Assembly: GCA_014379165.1 (NCBI GenBank)
Contig: JACMMG010000065.1
Coordinates: forward strand, 1 to 13,711
Direction: 5' to 3'
From: Candidatus Parcubacteria bacterium
GTDB lineage: Bacteria > Patescibacteriota > Minisyncoccia > Phycocordibacterales > SBAW01
Length of the DNA stretch: 13,711 nucleotides
Shown here: in pieces, positions 13,443-13,711 of the stretch
Layout: each line of letters opens with the position of its first letter
Numbering within the stretch: position 1 is the stretch's first letter
The notes under the pieces: generated by a model
Seen by the model: only the letters and a program-made list of their open reading frames with translations
Database searches by the model: none
What the model was told of the DNA's origin: nothing
Made by a program: the position numbers and the translations under genes

Positions 13443-13711
13443 ATGTACGTTATCCGTCGCGCTCCCCATAACCCTCTTATTGCTCCAATTGCTGATAAAC
13501 ATTGGGAGGCACGCGGCACGTTCAATCCTTCGCCCGTAAAAAAAGGCAATATTACGCATCTGTTATATCGTGCGCTCGGTCGTCCTGATGCGCTTATGAC
13601 TCCCGCGGGAGTCTCTACTATCGGAAAAGCACTTTCTTTGGATGGTGAACATTTTCAAAATCGTCGGCAATTTATCATTCCCGAAGAAGAATGGGAATAA
13701 TATGGGTGCGA
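13443..13711 (+). pseudogene. Second GH130-family gene with in-frame TAA (runs off the window)
   Basis: The first 85 codons encode the start of a GH130 propeller without the membrane anchor: HNPLIAPI, FNPSPVKKGNITHLLYRALGRPD and LSLDGEHF align with the preceding gene (FNPAAVVHEGAVHLFYRALGRD, SLDGIHF). After IPEEEWE comes TAA at 13698-13700, and the same frame then continues Tyr-Gly-Cys-(Asp/Glu) to the window end, exactly how GH130 proteins run into YGCEDPR. So the stop interrupts the conserved core; a single change from AAA (Lys) to TAA would explain it. Possible explanations are a recent nonsense mutation, an assembly error, or stop read-through; a genuine 85-aa protein is unlikely because it would be less than one and a half propeller blades. 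The rest of the gene lies outside the window. Confidence 0.75.

Noticed and set aside
13698..13700. TAA as a reassigned sense codon
   Set aside because: Several intact genes here end in TAA at the expected place (uppP, cold-shock, cupin, VanY), so genome-wide reassignment is excluded; only a local event or error remains.
1..13711. CRISPR array, tRNA, rRNA, insertion sequence or phage cluster
   Set aside because: No regularly spaced repeats, no tRNA-like cloverleaf, no transposase or integrase and no long terminal repeats were found by eye.

Overview
The window looks like a piece of a small bacterial genome of the Patescibacteria/CPR type, most likely Parcubacteria. This is inferred from gene style: short intergenic gaps, many small orphan proteins, a beta-helix-plus-membrane protein typical of that group, and start codons mostly without Shine-Dalgarno sequences. 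No rRNA or taxonomic marker is present, so the placement is tentative. The standard code is used, with TAA and TGA both acting as stops.

Layout. Positions 2-277 are the 3' end of a VanY-type M15 peptidase. Positions 295-793 are a self-contained transcription unit for an unknown 114-aa protein: consensus-like promoter, SD, TTG start and hairpin terminator. Positions 845-1186 carry a cold-shock-domain gene with its own promoter and a terminator shared with a convergent gene. That convergent gene (1209-2345, minus) encodes a secreted or membrane beta-helix protein. Divergent from it, 2476-4536 encodes an orphan hybrid histidine kinase with a MASE1-like sensor. After a 60-aa CxxC/HxxxxH microprotein, 4847-6877 is a compact run of uppP, a GT2 glycosyltransferase and a small polytopic protein, with overlapping genes. 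Positions 6876-7663 (minus) hold a second insulated, GC-richer unit for an unknown multi-pass membrane protein. Positions 7666-9427 (minus) are a DedA-family gene followed by a GT4 glycosyltransferase. Divergent from DedA is an unknown 163-aa protein. Positions 10061-11834 are an OmpR-type response regulator and sensor kinase with overlapping reading frames. Positions 11854-13711 hold a type II phosphomannose isomerase-like cupin, a GH130 protein with an N-terminal membrane anchor, and the start of a second GH130 gene with an in-frame TAA.

How it fits together. Most of the window concerns the cell envelope: peptidoglycan trimming (VanY), undecaprenyl carrier recycling (UppP, possibly DedA), glycan or glycolipid assembly (GT2, GT4) and mannoside turnover (cupin plus GH130 pair). 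Two separate phosphorelay systems lie among these genes. The cupin and GH130 genes directly follow the OmpR/HK pair on the same strand, so co-regulation is plausible but not shown.

The most notable observations are: an in-frame TAA exactly where GH130 proteins continue into the GCEDPR motif (13698-13700); a recurring arrangement of a -10-like hexamer 6-9 nt before ATG, suggesting widespread leaderless transcripts; and a 12-bp palindrome at 9438-9449 that supplies a -10-like hexamer to both strands of a divergent pair. No tRNA, rRNA, CRISPR array, insertion sequence or origin was recognised.
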